Part shown: positions 61,677 through 64,000 of the stretch, in pieces | Layout of the letters: each line of letters starts with the position of its first letter | Position numbering within the stretch: position 1 is the first letter of the stretch | Origin: Asaia bogorensis_B | Lineage (GTDB): Bacteria; Pseudomonadota; Alphaproteobacteria; Acetobacterales; Acetobacteraceae | Reading direction: 5' to 3' (one strand) | Length of the DNA stretch: 64,000 nucleotides | Assembly (NCBI RefSeq): GCF_900465315.1 | Contig: NZ_UBIX01000013.1 | Made by a program: the position numbers and the translations under genes | The notes under the pieces: model-generated | Databases searched by the model: none | What the model was told of the DNA's origin: nothing | The model's input: only the letters and a program-made list of their open reading frames with translations

Positions 61677-64000
61677 TTATCGTGATGCCACCGCTGTGTT
61701 GCCGCTTTCTGCAAAAGCGGCGGCTAGTGACAGATCGACCGAAAGCACCTGACTGACACCGCGTTCCTGCATGGTCACGCCGAACAGCCTGTCCATATGG
61801 GCCATGGTCAACTGGTGGTGGGTCACGATCAGGAAGCGTGTCTGGGCTTCTTCGGCCATGTCCTTGAGCAGACCGCAGAGGCGCTCGACATTGGCATCGT
61901 CAAGTGGCGCATCCACCTCATCGAGGATACAAAGCGGTGACGGCTGACACCGGAAGGTAGCAAATATCAGTGATAGCGCCGTCAGCGCCTGCTCGCCACC
62001 TGAAAGCAGTGAGAGGGTGGACAGCTTCTTGCCCGGCGGCTGCGCAAAGATTTCGAGCCCCGCTTCGAGCGGATCATCACTGCCGACGAGACCCAGATGC
62101 GCCTTGCCGCCATTGAACATACGGCTGAAAAGCGACTGGAAATGGCGGTCTACCTCGACAAAGACCGCCTGAAGGCGCTCGCGCCCTTCCTTTTTAAGCG
62201 CGTTGATTGACCCACGCAGGCGCTGGATGGCGGAGGTCAGCTCCTCATGCTCGCGTGTCAGATGGTCGGATTGCTCCTTGGCCTGCGTGTATTCCTGCTC
62301 GGCCAGAAGGTTAACCGGCCCGAGGGCCTCGCGGTCTTTCTGGGCGCGGGCGAGCCGCCGCTTGATCGTCGTTTCGCTTGCCTCGGTGAGGGGGATATCC
62401 GGGGGTGATTCTGGCTCGACAAGCGGTGTTTCGGCCAGTTTCTCATGCTGCGCCAGTGCCTGGGCCAGGCGCTCCTGCAACCGGATGGCATTTTCGCGGG
62501 CCTGTACTCCGCGTTGCTCCTCCTCACGCTGGCTGTGCGCCAGATCCTGCAAAGCCTTATCGAGGTCTGTCAGCGCAATAGCGGCCTGTTCGTGCGCCTG
62601 CTCGGCGTTTTGCAAGGCGGAATGATGGGTTTGTAGCGCCTCATCCTGCGCGGTTCTCTCAGCCGCGCTACGAGAAATTTCTTCCATGCTGAGCGTCAGA
62701 CGCTCCTCGAGCCGGGAACAATCCTCGCGCAGCGTCTCGCCCTGCGCGCGCGTTTCACCAAGCCTGAGCGCGATGGCGTGCTTCTCCTGCGTTGCCTGGT
62801 CAAGCCGTGACTGGGCCTCCTGCAGCTGCGTCCTGGCGGCGAGGTCGCGTTCGCGCTGATCGGCCTCGGCGGCCAGCGCCGAACTGAGCTCTGCCTCAAA
62901 AGGCGCGAGATCCGGTATCGGAGCCAGAGCTTCCTGTGCTTGCGTTGCCCGCGCAAGCTGATCCTTGACGGTGTTCTGACGTGGGGTCAGGGCCGCAAGG
63001 CGGCTGTTCAGGCTGAGTTTGAGGTCACGGCGCATCTGAAGTTCGCGGCTGGAATGGCCAATATCACGGCCGAGGGCCTCAAGCCTTGTTTTCAGCGCAG
63101 CGCGTTCCCGATCACCTGTAACAAGAGCACTCTTGCACTGTTCAAGCACCGTGCGGGCAGAGGCCAGTGCGGCGTCGTGATCGTTTTGCGAGAGTGCCTG
63201 ACGCTGACCGGCCACGTCATCATGATCAGCACGTGCCTGCTTCAGCACGGCGCCGATCGTGGCGAGCTTGGCGATGCAGGAATCGTTCTGCAGGCGCTGC
63301 CTTGTCGCATCCTGCTGGGCGGTCGTGTAGTCGGTCTCGATCTGGCTCGCGGCGGTAATAGCGGCCTCGGTCACGCTGCGCTGTCTGGAAACGTCGCCAT
63401 TCAGGACGTGCAGGGCCTCGTGCAGTTTCGCTTCATCGCCCAGAGCCTCAAGGCCTGCCACAGCGTTGGTCAGGCGGTCGCGGGTTTCGTCCCGCTGGAT
63501 TGTGGTCTCGGTGCTGTTCTGATCGATCTGGGCAATCTGCCCGGCGAGCCGGTCCCGACGATCGAGCAGGCTAGTCTCGGCCTGTTTCAGGGCACTCAGG
63601 TTTTTTTCCTCGCGTTGTACCGTTTCGCGAAGGGCAGTCAGCTTTGCCGCGTGATCGGCATCCTGATCATTGAAGGAGCCAAGCGTTGCCCGCAGGGCAG
63701 GAATGGCAGCCTCCGCAGCGGCAATCCGGGTATCCAGATCCCGAAGCGCGGCCAAATGCTCGACCCGGCTGAGGGCGGTCGAGGGCAGGTTGGCCGCTTC
63801 CCGATAGCCATCCCAGCGCCACAGGGCACCCTCGCTTGTGACGAGGCACTGACCGGGGAGGAGACGCGTCTGGAGTGCTTCCGGATCCTGCGTGCTATCA
63901 ATCAGGCCGACATGATCGAGGCAGCGGCGGAGCGCTTTAGGCGCCTTGATCAGGGCCGAGAGCGATCTGCAACCAGCCCCGAACTGTGCCGGGGTCAACG
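61677..64000 (-). CDS. smc: chromosome segregation protein SMC, C-terminal part
   Basis: 774 codons running off the right edge; N-terminal ATPase half, first coiled coil and most of the hinge lie outside. Visible are the end of the hinge (LVTSEGALWRWDGYREA), a long coiled coil of about 450 residues, then the C-terminal ATPase with signature LLSGGEQALTALSL and Walker B LCILDEVDAPLDD. Condenses and segregates the chromosome with ScpA/ScpB. The TTG at 63998 is an internal leucine, not a start. Confidence 0.95.
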   Translation of the reverse strand, partial: LTPAQFGAGCRSLSALIKAPKALRRCLDHVGLIDSTQDPEALQTRLLPGQCLVTSEGALWRWDGYREAANLPSTALSRVEHLAALRDLDTRIAAAEAAIPALRATLGSFNDQDADHAAKLTALRETVQREEKNLSALKQAETSLLDRRDRLAGQIAQIDQNSTETTIQRDETRDRLTNAVAGLEALGDEAKLHEALHVLNGDVSRQRSVTEAAITAASQIETDYTTAQQDATRQRLQNDSCIAKLATIGAVLKQARADHDDVAGQRQALSQNDHDAALASARTVLEQCKSALVTGDRERAALKTRLEALGRDIGHSSRELQMRRDLKLSLNSRLAALTPRQNTVKDQLARATQAQEALAPIPDLAPFEAELSSALAAEADQRERDLAARTQLQEAQSRLDQATQEKHAIALRLGETRAQGETLREDCSRLEERLTLSMEEISRSAAERTAQDEALQTHHSALQNAEQAHEQAAIALTDLDKALQDLAHSQREEEQRGVQARENAIRLQERLAQALAQHEKLAETPLVEPESPPDIPLTEASETTIKRRLARAQKDREALGPVNLLAEQEYTQAKEQSDHLTREHEELTSAIQRLRGSINALKKEGRERLQAVFVEVDRHFQSLFSRMFNGGKAHLGLVGSDDPLEAGLEIFAQPPGKKLSTLSLLSGGEQALTALSLIFATFRCQPSPLCILDEVDAPLDDANVERLCGLLKDMAEEAQTRFLIVTHHQLTMAHMDRLFGVTMQERGVSQVLSVDLSLAAAFAESGNTAVASR

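Overview
The window is a GC-rich, densely packed chromosomal segment that reads as an alphaproteobacterium of the Acetobacteraceae (acetic acid bacteria). The pointers are the gene content and order (lysA with a DUF4175 gene, argH-lptM, aroE-coaE-dnaQ, a YfgM-like gene with bamB and der, rsmI next to an LppC gene), the ubiquinone and lipid A genes of a Gram-negative cell, and small hypothetical proteins of an acetobacterial kind. I cannot fix the genus from sequence alone. There is no rRNA, CRISPR array, complete insertion sequence or prophage. The only RNA genes seen are two identical tRNA-Arg(ACG) genes in tandem.

Layout. 0-5.3 kb: a truncated DUF4175 gene and lysA on the minus strand, cdd, a trypsin-like exported protease, a stand-alone receiver domain, an SDR protein that lacks its catalytic tyrosine, the two tRNA-Arg genes and a small lipoprotein. 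5.4-9.6 kb: guaA with a good terminator, then a 646-residue DUF2075 helicase with a nuclease-like N-terminus that looks like cargo at the guaA 3' end, then an ArsC-like thioredoxin-fold gene. 9.6-14.5 kb: HNH nuclease, gluQ, lptM (45 codons), argH, an N-formylglutamate amidohydrolase-like gene and aroE. 14.5-21 kb: a co-directional run coaE-dnaQ-GT9-GT4-asnB-pyrC with several stop/start overlaps. 21.5-26.7 kb: a class A beta-lactamase on the minus strand, then YfgM-like, bamB, der and a cysteine hydrolase. 26.8-30.4 kb: an N-terminally short gluconate permease, a dienelactone hydrolase and a DHA2 efflux pump.

30.4-37.9 kb: ubiA coupled to an ETF-beta-type lysine methyltransferase, rsmE, gshA, lolA, rsmI and an LppC-like lipoprotein. 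38-42 kb: lipid A genes lpxL-like, lpxK and a fusion of a DUF374 acyltransferase to the Kdo transferase WaaA. 42-45.8 kb: a universal stress protein, pdxH, fabI and aroC. 46-50.5 kb: osmC, then the ribonucleotide reductase operon nrdA-(YbaY/META protein)-nrdB behind a pair of NrdR-like boxes. 50.5-54.3 kb: an AT-richer accessory patch with one unusual alpha/beta-hydrolase gene, long non-coding stretches, an FNR-type palindrome and a decayed IS5-family transposase. 54.3-64 kb: a TrmN6-like methyltransferase, polyprenyl diphosphate synthase, murI-pyrE, a small unknown gene, citrate synthase gltA, sixA, chorismate mutase, a metallophosphatase and the C-terminal two thirds of smc.

The genes are mostly biosynthetic housekeeping (lysine, arginine, shikimate/chorismate, pyrimidine, GMP, dNTP, glutathione, ubiquinone) and envelope construction (Lpt, Lol, Bam, lipid A/Kdo, glycosyltransferases). 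The parts most worth following up are the guaA-adjacent nuclease-helicase, the envelope protein gene translationally linked inside the ribonucleotide reductase operon, the DUF374-WaaA fusion, and the AT-rich patch with its uncharacterised hydrolase.
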